A DNA stretch of 64,000 bases from Craspedostauros australis (lineage: Eukaryota; Bacillariophyta; Bacillariophyceae; Mastogloiales; Achnanthaceae): the NCBI GenBank assembly GCA_026770025.1, contig JAMXDE010000005.1, forward strand, positions 2,356,001-2,420,000, read 5' to 3'. A model generated the notes under the pieces. The model saw nothing but the letters and a program-made list of their open reading frames with translations, was not told where the DNA came from and made no database searches. Shown here piece after piece: positions 1 to 10,315 of the stretch (position 1 is the first letter of the stretch; each line of letters opens with the position of its first letter). The position numbers and the translations under genes are program-made.

Positions 1-1
1 T

Positions 2-565
2 TCGCCGCCTGACACCGAGGTGCATGATGCCAACCAGACACGACCTGTTGGAGCTGCCACACTATATGGCTTTGTCGACGCCGACTGGGGCGTGGATATT
101 CGCCACCGCCGGTCCATTACTGGCGTGGTGAAAATGTTTGGTGGAGGTGCCATCGCATGGAAGACCAGGGTTCAGCCCACCATGTCCATGAGCAGCACCG
201 AGGCGGAATTTATTGCAGCCAGTGACGCCGGCCGAATGGCGCTATGGCTGCGGTCGATTCTACACGAGATTGGCGTGGAGCAACAGTTCGCCACACTCAT
301 CTTCGAGGACAATCGCGGCGCAAGGCTGATGACGACAGCAAGTCAGCCTACCCGAAACTCGCGACATATCGCAATCCGCGAGTTTGCGGTCCTTGACTGG
401 GTGGAGCGCGATCTCTTGGCGTATCCAGAGGTCTCCTCAGAGATGAACGCATCTGATATCTGCACAAAACAGACACCCGTGGTCCTGTTCTTTCGGCACG
501 TTGACCTAGTTATGGGTCGCAACGTGCCCTCATATGTAAACGACTACAGGAGTCCGGATTTGTAA
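2..565 (+). CDS. Ty1/copia pol, RNase H C-terminal part (5' end outside window)
   Basis: This is the last roughly 187 codons of a copia-type polyprotein, open from base 2 to TAA at 563-565. The order of motifs is that of copia RNase H: an Asp-containing GFVDADWG segment, a Trp-Lys stretch (AWKTRVQP), the SSTEAEFIAASDA block with the catalytic Glu, a second Asp in FEDNRGA, and the terminal NSRHIAIREF/ASDICTK region. RNase H removes the RNA strand during reverse transcription. No frameshift or stop is visible in this part, so the copy may be recent, but protease, integrase and reverse transcriptase lie outside the window. The stop is followed 22 bases later by a G tract that could be the polypurine tract. 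Confidence 0.9.
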   Translation, partial: SPPDTEVHDANQTRPVGAATLYGFVDADWGVDIRHRRSITGVVKMFGGGAIAWKTRVQPTMSMSSTEAEFIAASDAGRMALWLRSILHEIGVEQQFATLIFEDNRGARLMTTASQPTRNSRHIAIREFAVLDWVERDLLAYPEVSSEMNASDICTKQTPVVLFFRHVDLVMGRNVPSYVNDYRSPDL

Positions 566-586
566 CTTCGCTGACTGCGTCAGCGT

Positions 587-612
587 GGGGGGGGGGGTGT
601 TGGTATACGGTC
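587..612 (+). mobile_element. Polypurine tract and presumed start of copia 3' LTR
   Basis: An 11-base G run (587-597) is followed directly by TGTTGGTATACGG at 598. Copia LTRs usually begin with TGTTG and sit immediately 3' of a purine-rich primer, so 598 is the likely first base of the 3' LTR. The LTR's 3' end could not be fixed: CA-ending candidates exist (for example CAACA at 1043-1047), but the 5' LTR for comparison is outside the window. Confidence 0.5.
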
Positions 613-1788
613 GAAGGCCAGACGGAGCAGCAAATGAACCCCTGTTCACAGCCTCAGCAGAGACAACAGAGACGAGTCATAATAACTTCACATCACACAC
701 ACACACACACACTACTCGTATCGTCTCCCGATCATCACATTGGGTTGTGTTGGAGGGAAAGTGGTCATATGAGTCATCATTGGACATGACCCATGTTCAT
801 GGTACATAAGTATGGTACTCAAGATGGAGCTGTGTATTGGGAGGTATGGTGGAATATTGTTTGTTGTAAGTAAACGCAAGTGTCAAGCCAGCCAGCCTCA
901 CACATGTTGTGAACAAGAGTGCAGCCAATCATGCCATCCGATTCGAATCACGAGATGATGGAGGCACATCGCATTGCTGCTCACCGTTCTCCCAAATTGA
1001 CGAACAAGACGAGACGGAGGGCTGAAGAAGTCCGACATGCGTCAACAGTCCGTACCGCATTTCGTGGAAATGGTCACGTCGTCTTGTGTCTTGGTAGCGG
1101 TTTTGCGCATTCTTCCACGATGAACTCTTTCTTGTTTGCGTCCATCGATTCCGATCCAACACAACTTCATTCAAATCGACCCAACTCCATTCAATTGGGT
1201 TGAACCGACTATGCACAAGAGTACCGCACTCTGTCACACTCTGCCATACTCTGCAGCACTCTGCCATACATTGAGAGAAAGAGCAGTGTGACGACACACG
1301 ATCTTGTGTTGGATGCAGCATTGGGCGTGGACTTTGGATTGATGAAAGGCGAAGCGATTCCGTAGACAGCACAAACCAAGAACAAACCAGAGACGACCAA
1401 TAACAGCCAAAGCAACTTGTTGGTGGTGGAGAGAAGAGACCAAGACCAACATTGCCATGAGCAGCTGTGCCATAGGGAAGACACAGACAAGGAACCACAA
1501 CAACGTTGCTTGGATCATTGTTGCCAAGCACGGAGCATTGTCCAGCTGCCAGGATCAACATCAGTTCTCATCATCGGATACAGAGTCGCACAATCTCATA
1601 GAAGCACAAGTGCAAGCACCGGTCTCCAATTCGTGTTGCCGCAGCAGGAGAAGCGCCCATTCGCACACCCACGTCCACATCTTCGAAGCAGGACGAGGAG
1701 GACTACTCGTGCTCACACAAACAACAAACCAACATTATACCAGGGACGGTAACAAGGCAACAGCGCAAGCATTATTATAAGTGACATT
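613..1788. other. Intergenic: rest of LTR plus upstream region of the epimerase fusion gene
   Basis: There is no convincing gene. It contains a (CA)n run at about 694-712 and four imperfect copies of an 11-14 base unit around CACTCTGCCATA (about 1225-1270). Open frames on both strands here lack any recognisable domain and have biased composition. The last few hundred bases must include the promoter and 5' UTR of the gene starting at 1789. Confidence 0.5.
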
Positions 1789-4700
1789 ATGTGGCGGCGC
1801 TCAACCAACAAGGTGAACGGAAGGGATGACCAATCGTCCGGCGGCGGCTTTGTCCAGAACGATGAAAGTGAGCATGCCAACGGAACTGAGACCGGAAATC
1901 AACCCGTGCATGTGCACAAGCATGAGCACAAGCAGGAGCACAAATCCGATGATATGTACGGCGGCGGCGGCGCTGGTGTGGGCTTCAGCGATGCCGATGC
2001 GGATAGCTACTACGAGGGGGCGTACAGCTCCGACGACGACAGCGATTACCTATTCACAAGGCAGCGCAGCAGGAGCTTCTCGGATGCGCAGGAATTCCTC
2101 AGCGGCAACGGCCAGAACCAACCACCGCACTTCTCTGCCGCGAGCGGTCAACCCACCCCGCCAATCTTCTCGCCCGTCCGCAACGGCCTGCACCATCGAT
2201 CCAAGGTAGTGCGCAGCCACGCGGACGACACGTCGCACACAATGGACGACGAGGAGACGCCGTCGCCCCTCAAGGCATCGCTGCACTACTTCAAGAGCCA
2301 CATGTCGCCCAATTTCATGGGCTCCGATTCAAAAAATCCAACTCGCTGGCACAACCGCAGCCGCCCGCAGCACCACAGGCAACCGCCGTACCGTCAGGCG
2401 AGCAATCGGAGGACGCATAAACGGTGGTCGTACGTCAATGCCATCCGATTGTCAATCGCTGTCATATTGGCCATCTACGTCACCGTGCTCATCCGCCAAT
2501 CCATGATGCTCACGAGGGAGACCAAAGCGATGGAGGAAGCGCAGGCGGTCGACTCTCCCTTCCGACAGTACGCCTCGGCGGACATACGGGCCAAGCGGAA
2601 GGAGGCGTTTGGCATACAGCACGATCGTTCGCAGGGGAGGAAGCACACGAGCCGTCCCGATCCGACCATGCCGGCCGCGCCTCAATGGTACACAGTGTCG
2701 CGCGACGGAGCTGACCACTCACAAACCGATGCTCACGCGAATGCTGCTGCAGATTTCGTGCCGGGAATGCTCTTGGATGATACGCCCGCCGCTTTGGAAA
2801 ACCTGTGTGGAACGGTCGCGCGCGGTGCTGCCACGGCAAATCCAGGCTCCTACCCAGACCGACTGGCCCTCAACTCCCAATCCAAGGTCGTCATCACCGG
2901 CATCGTCAGCAACCCGGTCGCATTCTCGCTCGCGCTCACGTTGGCCACCAAATGCGACGTCGTCCAAATCATGGGCGTCGATCAGATGTTCCCTAATTCC
3001 GTGCAGCATCGTCTCGCCATGCAGGAACGCATCGAAATACTCATGTCGCAGATACCCAAGATGGCCAAGCCCATCATCCTGCCCTTCATCGGTCTGGATC
3101 CCATCACGAAGAAGCCATCTTCGTCGCAAATCCCGCTCGAGGAGACCGGCGAATGGAACTTCTTGGCCAATTTCGAACCCACGCATGTTGTGCACTTTGC
3201 ATCTGCCGATCTCCCAATCCAGCTGCGGCAGGATTGGATCAACACCCTCTCGCCTTACGTCGACGAAACCCACAACCCGCAGATATTCCACATCCGCAAT
3301 TCGGCGGTCGCCATGGAACAGCTCCTGGCCTACATGGCGAATCTGTCGGACGCCTCCAGCCGACCGCAGCTCGTGTATTCATCGACGACCCCGCTTGCGG
3401 AAGATGACAATCATGCGCACGCCCAGGATCACTCAGGTTCGGAAGAATCGTGCCGTGTGCATGCGGAGACGAAGGCGTTCGATGAAATCCTCGCTGCGAC
3501 GTATCACAAGCAAATTGGCATGTCGTCGATCGCGATGCGAATCCCGCAGCACAGCGTGTACGGTCACTGGGGCCGACCAGATTCACTCCTGTTCAACGAA
3601 ATCGAAAATGCGCTGGATAAATTCTACGGCGTGTCGCCCAGACCAACGTACGTCCAACCGCCCAAACAGAACATGGCCATTGGCGATGGTCACAATGCGG
3701 ATGACAGCAATATCGAATTGCTGCACGTCGATGACGTCGTGAATGCCGTCATCGCCACGATGCAGTTCCGAGCGGAGGGTGCCATCACAACGGACATGTC
3801 AACCAGGGCGTACAAGCAGTCATTGAGCACCGTGAGAAATGTCGTTCACAAGATCGTCGATCCAGAAGCGAAGGACGCATCCAATTTCCTGACGGTGATG
3901 AAGCAGAAGGTGCATCAATTTCCGGTCAAAACGGATGTCGCAGACCCGCTCAATGGGTGGACGCCGAAGCTGTCCCTCTTCGATGGGCTGCTGAAGACCA
4001 TTGCGTGGCACGTGGATCGCCGATCGCCGTTTGGCAGCCCGAAGCCACGACCATCCCAATTCGAGGTTCCGCAGCTGGATCCCAAATCTGGCGATGCCCT
4101 TCTCAAGCGGCACGGCCATCCAACATGCGACAATGAGGATGTTTCATGCCACATGAGCCGAGATTTCCTTCCCTGCATCTCCGAATGCAACATGCGAGAT
4201 CAGTGCTTGTCGTCTGTGTTTGACAACGTGCGGGAGATGCTGTGGTCCGTGACGGAAGGCTGCAAGACCGTCCTCTACACGCACAGCCTGGAGGAGGACA
4301 CGGATCAGCTGCCCCTTCACGCCGAATTCATGGACGAGGCAAAGGCCCAAGCCGAAGGCAAGCCGCTGATTTGCAACTTCGCCTTCATCCCCAAGGAAAG
4401 CAAGCTGGCCCAGACCTCGATGAATCGCTTCCTTGAGGACAAGCCGGATGAATTCACGAAGGAGGAAAATGAGAATGACGATGCATTCAAGAACAGACTC
4501 CTGAATGAGCTGAATGGAAGGCTGCTGTACCGTGGGTGGATACTGATCTTGGTGGATGATGGCATGGGCGACCTCAGCGTGCCTGACAAGTCCTTGCTGA
4601 AGCTGTCGCCAGGACGGCTCTTTCATTCCGACGTGGACTACGCTTTCTTCGTGGAAGACAACTTCTCCACGTCACCCAAGATTGACGACGTCCAGTTCCT

Positions 4701-5583
4701 GATCGGAGAGATGAGAAGGGATTCGTTCCCCAAACGCACCGTGGAGAAGAAGGATATCATCACCGATCCCGAGACCGGCCTCGAGAAGATCCAGAGGGCG
4801 AAGTATCGCGTTCCAGGCGAACCAAAACGACGGGCCTCGATCTTGTTCGCACCCTTGCGCCATCCCGAAACCTTCGTGGTTGACCCCACCAAGAAGCTGT
4901 CCGTGCACGATGCCACCAAGTTCATGCGGTATGAAATCGACATGGATCCCGACGAGAAGGAACCCAGCGACATTCGTCGGCAGCGTGAATTTTACGAACG
5001 CATTCCCTCCTTCATAAACAGCGGGGCGTTGCGATCCACCACCGAGCCGTGGTACCGATACTCCATGCATCATTGGGTCCGCACACGATGGGTCGTCCAT
5101 GATCTGAGCCTGGAGGAAGCAAGGCAACTGCGCTGCGAATGGTACCAGGAGCACGTGCAGTGGGAAACCGACATCGACCAGCTCAGCTTCGCCCATGCCA
5201 TGGCGAAGATGGAGGTGGAACGGCGCATCGCGCACGAAGAGCCCGATGATCACATCCGGACCTTCATCGATGAGCATCCGGAGCTGCGTGACTTGACCGA
5301 CGCCTACGAATGGCATCCCATGCAGACGGAAGACAATCGCTTGTACCACGAGCCGATGTTGTGGACGTCCCAGCTCCCGGATCACATCGACAAGGCAACG
5401 TGGGAACGCAATCATGGTCGTTTGGAGGAGTTGCGACAGTCGAAGATGCTGCCATCGACGGAGCCGTTGTTCGTGCGGATCATGTCGGAACGCATGATGG
5501 CGCTGTCGCGACGGGCGTGGATGAAGATCCAAAAGAGAGTCGCCAAACGCAAACGCACCAACAACAAGAAGCGAGGTCATTGA
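1789..5583 (+). CDS. Type II membrane protein with degenerate NAD-epimerase domain and unknown C-terminal domain
   Basis: A single exon encodes 1264 aa. Residues 1-215 are polar, with a His/Lys-rich stretch (about 40-52), and are probably cytosolic. One membrane span follows at about 220-238. Residues about 365-720 resemble an extended short-chain dehydrogenase/UDP-glucuronate epimerase: a beta strand plus Gly turn (VVITGIVSN), THVVHFASA, YSSTTPL, and RIPQHSVYG. However, the glycine motif TGxxGxxG is reduced to TGIVSNP, and the catalytic YxxxK position reads HAETK, so Tyr is replaced by His. Residues about 790-1260 form a Cys-containing region I do not recognise (CHMSRDFLPCISEC, then GWILILVDDG), ending in a basic tail. 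Topology and fold suggest a Golgi-localised relative of nucleotide-sugar epimerases that may not be catalytic. ATG 1789 is the first Met of the open frame. Confidence 0.75.
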   Translation: MWRRSTNKVNGRDDQSSGGGFVQNDESEHANGTETGNQPVHVHKHEHKQEHKSDDMYGGGGAGVGFSDADADSYYEGAYSSDDDSDYLFTRQRSRSFSDAQEFLSGNGQNQPPHFSAASGQPTPPIFSPVRNGLHHRSKVVRSHADDTSHTMDDEETPSPLKASLHYFKSHMSPNFMGSDSKNPTRWHNRSRPQHHRQPPYRQASNRRTHKRWSYVNAIRLSIAVILAIYVTVLIRQSMMLTRETKAMEEAQAVDSPFRQYASADIRAKRKEAFGIQHDRSQGRKHTSRPDPTMPAAPQWYTVSRDGADHSQTDAHANAAADFVPGMLLDDTPAALENLCGTVARGAATANPGSYPDRLALNSQSKVVITGIVSNPVAFSLALTLATKCDVVQIMGVDQMFPNSVQHRLAMQERIEILMSQIPKMAKPIILPFIGLDPITKKPSSSQIPLEETGEWNFLANFEPTHVVHFASADLPIQLRQDWINTLSPYVDETHNPQIFHIRNSAVAMEQLLAYMANLSDASSRPQLVYSSTTPLAEDDNHAHAQDHSGSEESCRVHAETKAFDEILAATYHKQIGMSSIAMRIPQHSVYGHWGRPDSLLFNEIENALDKFYGVSPRPTYVQPPKQNMAIGDGHNADDSNIELLHVDDVVNAVIATMQFRAEGAITTDMSTRAYKQSLSTVRNVVHKIVDPEAKDASNFLTVMKQKVHQFPVKTDVADPLNGWTPKLSLFDGLLKTIAWHVDRRSPFGSPKPRPSQFEVPQLDPKSGDALLKRHGHPTCDNEDVSCHMSRDFLPCISECNMRDQCLSSVFDNVREMLWSVTEGCKTVLYTHSLEEDTDQLPLHAEFMDEAKAQAEGKPLICNFAFIPKESKLAQTSMNRFLEDKPDEFTKEENENDDAFKNRLLNELNGRLLYRGWILILVDDGMGDLSVPDKSLLKLSPGRLFHSDVDYAFFVEDNFSTSPKIDDVQFLIGEMRRDSFPKRTVEKKDIITDPETGLEKIQRAKYRVPGEPKRRASILFAPLRHPETFVVDPTKKLSVHDATKFMRYEIDMDPDEKEPSDIRRQREFYERIPSFINSGALRSTTEPWYRYSMHHWVRTRWVVHDLSLEEARQLRCEWYQEHVQWETDIDQLSFAHAMAKMEVERRIAHEEPDDHIRTFIDEHPELRDLTDAYEWHPMQTEDNRLYHEPMLWTSQLPDHIDKATWERNHGRLEELRQSKMLPSTEPLFVRIMSERMMALSRRAWMKIQKRVAKRKRTNNKKRGH

Positions 5584-5938
5584 TACTCCTCCGGGTCAGC
5601 AGAGAATTCAAAAGAGAGACGAATAAAGTGTGTGCTGGAGGAGATCGACCAACCGTCATCCCAGAATAGAAACAACAGAATGCTACTGACACCAGAGTAC
5701 TGGTGGACTCTAGAAGAGTGCGACCAAGTAAAAAATTACTAGTATTGCAGATACACCGCGTACTTTACTGCTCGGTGACGAATAAGAAGTATGGTGAGCA
5801 CCACGACTGTAGTATTGCGTTTTCTACACATTTTACATTTAGACCTAATGCTAGTGACATTAGTCGTACAATACTGTCAAGTTGCAATCCCTTTCCCCGA
5901 GGTGTTGTTGTTGTTGCCGCTGCTGCTACTTGCGTTGC
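5584..5938. other. Intergenic between convergent genes
   Basis: This 355-bp spacer separates the 3' ends of the epimerase fusion (+) and the hAT-derived gene (-). It must hold both 3' UTRs. Small open frames show no domain, and I see no other feature. Confidence 0.6.
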
Positions 5939-8900
5939 TCAAACAGAGGCGATCCTGGCATCAGGACCCCCCGCACTGTTCGGCTGACTGACCCCGCTGT
6001 CATCGGACTTGGTTGGGGTTCCCGAGTCTCTGGGCGCCGGGATCATCCCAAGTAGTTTTGCATTCTCATTGAGATACATCCAGGTGTGCGCGTGGGGATC
6101 GGACAGGTTCGATCGCTTCTTCTGCGCGGGGATGTCGTTCATCGCTTGTACTGCTCTGGTCGAGGTGCAGGCACCCAACCATCTGCATGCCAGCTGCGCG
6201 AGTTCCGGGAACAGATTCTTGTTCAGCTTCCACCAAGCAATGGGGTCGGTGATGCGGCGGTAGGAACCGACGTTCGAGAAGTACCTGTCCACATTTTTCT
6301 CGCAATTCTCCTTGGTCTTGCTCTCTGCGGACGGCACGGTGGGTTCGGCGCTGTCCCCCCAGAACAATCCGCCCATGGTCGACGTCGTTCCCAGCCCATC
6401 GAGGGCCGTCGTGAGGCCCGTTGCGGGAGATGCTGATTCTCCCTCGGCTGCGTCTGTCTTCGCTGCCGCTTGAGCAGTGTTGGATTCAGCTGCGGCATCT
6501 TCGCTGAGTCGCACCAGCTCCGCGGCGAGCTGATCCTTGACTTCGGATCGCTGGCTACCGGAGATTTCGTGCATCCCGATCAGCCGTGGATCCAGCGGCA
6601 TGGTCCAGAGCGCGGACGACGTGTCCGCCAGGTAGAACTGCAGGTTGTTCGGGAACTGCTCCATCATGTCACCCTGAATATGCTGCAACTTCTCGATGGC
6701 GTTTGGGAACTGGAAACCGTTCGGAAACACGGCCGTGTCGTTGAAGTTCATCTTGGCGATCAGTCTTTGGATGCGACGCGAGACCAGCATGCAGAGACCG
6801 ATGGTGGGGTATTCTTCTGCCGAGAGAGTGTCGAGCGCATCCGCGAATGGTTGCACCACCTTGGCAAGCGAGGTGAAGAGGAACCATTCCTCCTCGGTCA
6901 GCGGTTCGATGTTGGGATCGACCCGAACCTCCTCCTTCTCGATGACGCTGTTGAGGGTCGTTTCAAAGTCCTTCAGTTTGGACATCTGCACCAACCTGAC
7001 GAACAGAGCCTTCGTGCTGATGGCGTAGTCGGATCCGTGCCCCAAACCCTCGAGGTCTGGTGGGCGTCTCGCATCCTTGGCCATGAAGCACTGCTGGTAG
7101 TTGCGTGCCTTGCCATCGGATCCGAGACGAACCAGGCAGGTGATGATCGCCTGCATCTTCTGAAGCAGCGGCTTGGTCGAACCCATCGTGATGGTACCCA
7201 AGACGATGTTGTTGATTCCAGTTACGATGCAAGGGACAATCATGGGTTGACGCGCATGCGCGGTGGCGCTGGTCGTCTCGGATGTTTCCGGCAGCGCGGC
7301 AAGAAGATGCGTGCAGAGGTCGTCACTTGGCGCACCAGCGAGCGTGATGAGCTGGATCTTGTGGATCGGGATCTGGTACAGCCGGATGGCGCGCAGGATC
7401 GGTTGGATTGTTAGCTTGATGTCGGCATCATCCGCCATCGCAGCGCTTCCGGATACCGCCCCCGAGACGGGGGAGATGGAAAGCGTGAAAGCGCGTCGTT
7501 GGAATGTGTCGGCGTCGATGGTGACAACGCGAACCGCCGCGAAATTGCCTGCGTTGACGGTCGAGAAGACTTCGAAGGACAGGGAGCAGGATGTTGCCTG
7601 TTGGACGAGCTCGACAATCTTCTCCCGGATGGAGATGCTGGCCGTGCGGGCCATGCGCCAGATCTTGGCGGGTGATGGCATCTTGTTGGGCATCCTACCC
7701 GCGGAGAGGAAGCTGACAGCCTGGTGAAGACCTGGTTCGCTCACGATGCTTGGGGAATGACCTGACTCCACGACCCATCGAAAGAAGAGGTTGTGCGCTT
7801 CGTGCATGATCGCGTTGGCGTCTTCGCTGGGGGACGACGCGCCGGCGTACTTTTTCTTCGGCATTGTGTGAGAGCGACCATTTCGTCTATCCGCCTTGAT
7901 AGTCGGCGAGTCTTCGTAGCCCCCGAAGCCGATGGCGTTGTGGCCACCATCATCGTCATTGTCGTCGTCATTCTGATACGGCATGCTGTAGCCTTCGTTT
8001 CTGAAGGTGACCCCTGGGGAGCGTCTGGCGGAGACGCTTGCGTTGCCTGCGGTACGGGCGGTCTTGTTGTACGACACGTAGGAAGAACCGGGAGACGACT
8101 TTCTCTTGCCTCTGGCACTGTTGTGTCCGGCAGCGGCAGCAGTGGGGCTTGCCTTGTTCTTCGCGGTGGCAGTTTCGCTGCCCGGCACGTATCCGTGCCA
8201 GCTGATCATGTGACGCGTGATGGTCTTGGAGGTTCCCTTGGAGTAGGAGAACTGGCACTTGCACTTGAGGCAGTAGGCAGCGATGGCGTCTTTGGACCTC
8301 CAACGCACCTGTCCCGGCGGTGGTTGGCTGATGGGTCCGGGTGCCACGAGCTTGATGTGCTCCCAGATGATGGGCTTTTGCTTGCGATCGGGGTCGTACA
8401 GACGCTCCGTGATGTCGGAGTCTGCATGTACAAATGAGGCATCGATTGCACAGTAGAGTGTGCATCGTAGAGTGTGTTGTGTGGCGTTGCGTTGTACGAG
8501 TATGAACGAGTGAGGACGCTGTGTCACATCCCAGTCCAAATGCATCCGAGCAATAGAGCGGACTGTGAATACTCTGCAACACACCAATTCAACAACAACA
8601 ACAACAACAACAACAGAACAATGAAAGACCGCAACACGAGATCCACTTACCACCTGAAATAATGAAGGACTTGCGTGCCAATCTGCCCGTCGGAGTTTGA
8701 ATACCACCAAGCCCCGCATCAGGACCCAGTTGCTGTCGCAGCTGCTGCTGAAGCTGAATGTGCTCGTGTTGCTGCGGCGTGTATATCGCAGACGGAGCAA
8801 CAGACCGCGTGGCCGAGGTCTGCTCGGGTTGAGGTGCAGCTACTGGCGTGGTTGCGACCGTGAGCAGCATCTGCGGTGGATCCGGCGATCTCATACCTTC

Positions 8901-9053
8901 CGCCAATCTATAGGCTCTTGCTTCCTGCGGTGGTGGTGGTGGTGGTAGTGGCTGTTGTTGTTGTGGTGGTGGCGGTGGTGGTGGTGGTTGTTGTTGTTGG
9001 GGAGGGTCATGTGGCTCCGCCTGTGGAGCCTGTGCCTCGGGTGGCGGCGACAT
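5939..9053 (-). CDS. BED zinc finger / hAT transposase-derived protein
   Basis: Two exons, 9053-8651 and 8421-5939, encode 961 aa. The donor is G|GTAAGTGG and the acceptor TACATGCAG; the join makes GA|C so that the frame runs on into DSDITERL. Exon 1 encodes Pro/Gln-rich low complexity. Residues about 150-206 form a BED finger: Trp/Arg flank, CLKC, then TRHMISWH. Residues about 290-870 follow the hAT transposase layout but lack the catalytic carboxylates: the block normally reading TDxWS reads SFEVFST, and the block normally reading DNAxN reads AGAPSDD. The C-terminus carries the hAT dimerisation region (DPIAWWKLNK, FPELAQLA, KKRSNLS), with the usual SER-FS motif changed to TSTRAVQAMN. Such proteins are usually host DNA-binding factors co-opted from transposons. 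No terminal repeats are seen around it. Confidence 0.8.
8590..8614. repeat. (CAA)n microsatellite in intron
   Basis: Eight CAA units in a row on the + strand, inside the single intron (8422-8650) of the hAT-derived gene, close to its 5' splice site. Confidence 0.9.
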
Positions 9054-10315
9054 GCTTGTGTTTTGCCTGGCTGTGGCTCAGCTGCTAGCGTGCGTAGTAG
9101 TATTATACGAGCTGTAGCACCTTGCTTTTGCAGATCTCAAATGCCCAAAAGGAGAGTCCGAAAAAGTGAGACTGGAAACTCCGTTGGCTCCTCTCAGTTG
9201 GGTCTGAAGGGAATGATTGGTCCGTTCCTGTCGCTCTCGGCAGGTCCGTCAGTTGGTCAATCGATCAATTGATCGCAACGTTGCCTTGTTTTGGATGTTC
9301 TGGAGGGGTTGTCCTTCTATTTGCACGATTATGGGCAGTTTGGCAACGACGCCTTCAACGAACAACGGGGCTGCATCCAACACCGAGTCCGACTGTGCTC
9401 AAGATTTTGCTCGTGTTGTCGCGTGTTGTGCGTTGCGTTTTCGCGTGCTGACACATGGTGGTGTCTCGGTTTCGTCATGGTCAACGGACAAGCGCCCCTG
9501 ATCGTGTCCGATTGGCGAAGAATGTGAATCGTTCGATTCATGCGATTGCTTTGCTGCTGCTCGTCGAATCTTCGGAAGGGGCTCCTTCGGTTCCCAATTT
9601 CGTCTTTCCGTTCGCCGGAGTCACAGGAAAGATTCGACAAAAGCCGAAAATGACATCTTCGTGTCTCGGCGTTCTCTCTCCGCGACGCCAAACGAGAACG
9701 CTTCGGTTCCGAACAGTTCGTCTCTCGTTCCCTGTTTGTGTATTTGCCGCCATGTTGTGTGGTGTTTGTGTGGTGGACGATCGTGTTGGCAGTATCAGAG
9801 CATGGTTGGTCGTGATCGTTGCTGTTGCGTTCACCCATGGCAATGCAGAGAGTCGGCAACTAGAGATCTCTGGAACGGCACACAGAGAGAGAGGGTTCAC
9901 CCATTCCAAACACTGGAGGACGAGCTGCAGTGCAAAGAGTAATAGCAAAGAGTAATAGAAAAGACAACAAGAACTGAGGGATCATTGATCCTGACTTCCA
10001 TTGGTTGCGAGTCATACCCAAAGTCCAACATCCAAAGTCCAACATCCAAAAGCAAAGCAGAGCAGAACAGATCTGATCAAGGCAGAGCACTGTTTGCGCA
10101 CAAAGGCTTCTCTGAAGATACGACCACAATCGCAATTGCAACCACAAAGGCAGAAACGAGAGTCCTGCAATACCATACCATTCCATTCCATTCCATAATA
10201 CCAATTGCACAGCACATCACAACACATTATCATATCATATTGCATCATATTATCATATCATTATACATCATATCATTATACATCATATCATTGTCATATC
10301 ATAATCAGACAATAG
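9054..10315. other. Divergent promoter region
   Basis: 1.26 kb lie between the start codons of the hAT-derived gene (-) and the kinase gene (+), so both promoters should lie here. The middle (about 9500-9850) is rich in TTCG/CGAA words. The last 80 bases before the kinase ATG (about 10226-10304) are a degenerate repeat of CATATCATTATA. Open frames on both strands have no domain and were not called. Confidence 0.5.
10226..10304. repeat. Degenerate CATATCATTATA repeat in kinase 5' leader
   Basis: AT-rich units of 11-12 bases recur about six times up to a few bases before ATG 10316. This is unlike the roughly 50 percent GC of the surroundings. It is probably untranslated leader or core promoter. 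Confidence 0.7.

Noticed and set aside
929-1561. 210-codon open frame on the minus strand
   Set aside because: Starts without a family match, composition Ser/Cys/Val-biased, lies in the presumed LTR/5' region, and opposite-strand frames are equally open.
2609-3742. Long second-frame ORF inside the epimerase-fusion gene
   Set aside because: Arg/Ser/Pro-rich shadow of the true frame; the true frame has recognisable motifs and a membrane span.
9329-9859. 176-codon minus-strand frame in the divergent promoter
   Set aside because: His/Arg/Asn-biased, no domain, in a CGAA-rich region that lacks stops on both strands.
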